6,429 nucleotides of DNA, from positions 1 through 6,429 of the forward strand of contig JAAXGS010000147.1 in the NCBI GenBank assembly GCA_012271225.1, written 5' to 3'. Of the stretch, positions 5,995 through 6,429 are shown piece by piece. Both the position numbers and the translations under genes were made by a program. Source of the stretch: Dehalococcoidia bacterium. Its GTDB lineage: Bacteria; Chloroflexota; Dehalococcoidia; UBA6926. How positions within the stretch are numbered: the stretch's first letter is position 1; each line of letters opens with the position of its first letter. Under the pieces are notes generated by a model. That model had not been told where the DNA came from, did not search any database, and saw nothing but the letters and a program-made list of their open reading frames with translations.

Positions 5995-6056
5995 GTGGTG
6001 CGATTAGCACGCTACCATCAAACCGCGTGGTTTCTCAAGAACCGCCGGCGCGGGGG

Positions 6057-6429
6057 CTAGCGCCCGGTGACGAGCGCCGCGCCCTCAACCTTCTTGAGCA
6101 CCTCTGCCAGTGAGAGGTTCTTGTCCCGCAACTGGGCGGGCAGCGCCTTCCAGAACCGCGTCCTGTACTGGGGCCAGTCCGCCAGAATCACCCGCGCGCG
6201 CGCGCTGCCCGTCGTTTCCGCGTGGCGCTGAATCAACTCCAGCACATGCCGTTCATCCTCCGGGTCATCCAGCCTGTCCAGAACCAGCAGTTCCGGATTG
6301 TAGAGCAGGGGAAAGTCGCCGTTCTCGTCCAGAACAAACGCCGCCCCTCCGGACATGCCCGCGCCGAAATTGCGTCCGACGGTTCCAAGCACGACGACGA
6401 TGCCGCTGGTCATGTACTCGCAGCCGTGG
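6057..6429 (-). CDS. gltB: Glutamate synthase large subunit, C-terminal end (partial)
   Basis: The last 123 residues of the glutamate synthase large subunit are present; the rest lies beyond the right edge. The full enzyme makes two glutamates from glutamine and 2-oxoglutarate in nitrogen assimilation. The visible part is the C-terminal GXGXG beta-helix domain. It opens with HGCEYMTSGIVVVLG, equivalent to E. coli DHGCEYMTGGRVVVLG, then GRNFGAGMSGGAAFVLDENGDF and a tail with LIQRHAETTGSARARVILADW. The internal Met at 6413 is not the start, since the frame continues upstream with conserved residues. This domain occurs also in archaeal-type split GXGXG proteins and in formylmethanofuran dehydrogenase subunit C, but the sequence after it (VLELIQRHAETTGS) is characteristic of GltB. 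No downstream gltD follows it. Confidence 0.93.
   Translation of the reverse strand, partial: HGCEYMTSGIVVVLGTVGRNFGAGMSGGAAFVLDENGDFPLLYNPELLVLDRLDDPEDERHVLELIQRHAETTGSARARVILADWPQYRTRFWKALPAQLRDKNLSLAEVLKKVEGAALVTGR

Noticed and set aside
6020..6033. AAACC/GGTTT inverted repeat as a terminator after gltB
   Set aside because: The stem is five base pairs without a following T-run; the hairpin at 5980-5994 with its T-rich tail is a better candidate.
6411..6413. ATG as the start of a separate small gene at the right edge
   Set aside because: The frame continues upstream with HGCEY, conserved in glutamate synthase, so this Met is internal.

Overview
This window is 6.4 kb of GC-rich bacterial chromosome in which every supportable gene lies on the minus strand, so transcription runs from the right edge to the left. 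I see no mobile element, CRISPR array, tRNA or rRNA. The organism cannot be named from this sequence. The ferric-iron binding protein carries a lipoprotein signal rather than a plain secretion signal, which hints at a single-membrane lineage such as Chloroflexota or Actinobacteria. This is inference only.

In order of transcription: (1) at 6429-6057 is the C-terminal end of the glutamate synthase large subunit (gltB), followed by a weak intrinsic terminator. (2) At 5909-4542 is a tightly spaced pair: a sugar-phosphate nucleotidyltransferase resembling inositol-1-phosphate cytidylyltransferase, then a CDP-alcohol phosphatidyltransferase resembling di-myo-inositol-phosphate-phosphate synthase. 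Together they could make CDP-inositol and transfer its phosphoinositol group. A hairpin lies in the leader of the first gene. (3) At 4399-3491 is a crotonase-fold (enoyl-CoA hydratase/isomerase) protein with its own candidate promoter; it lacks one of the two usual catalytic glutamates. (4) At 3490-2901 is a 590-base stretch with no recognisable gene. It holds one weak open frame with a good Shine-Dalgarno sequence and, at its left end, a 12-base perfect palindrome near the iron genes. (5) From 2900 to the left edge is a ferric-iron ABC uptake operon: binding lipoprotein, a double-length fused permease, and the start of the ATPase, with the last two genes overlapping by 4 bases.

The iron operon works as one machine: the lipoprotein captures iron outside the membrane, the permease forms the whole channel from one chain, and the ATPase powers it. 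The inositol-type pair would act in sequence, from soluble activation to membrane-bound transfer. The gltB and crotonase genes look unrelated to these two units. The most interesting points are the split inositol-phosphate pair, the altered crotonase active site, the repeat and palindrome in front of the iron operon, and the unexplained 590-base gap.
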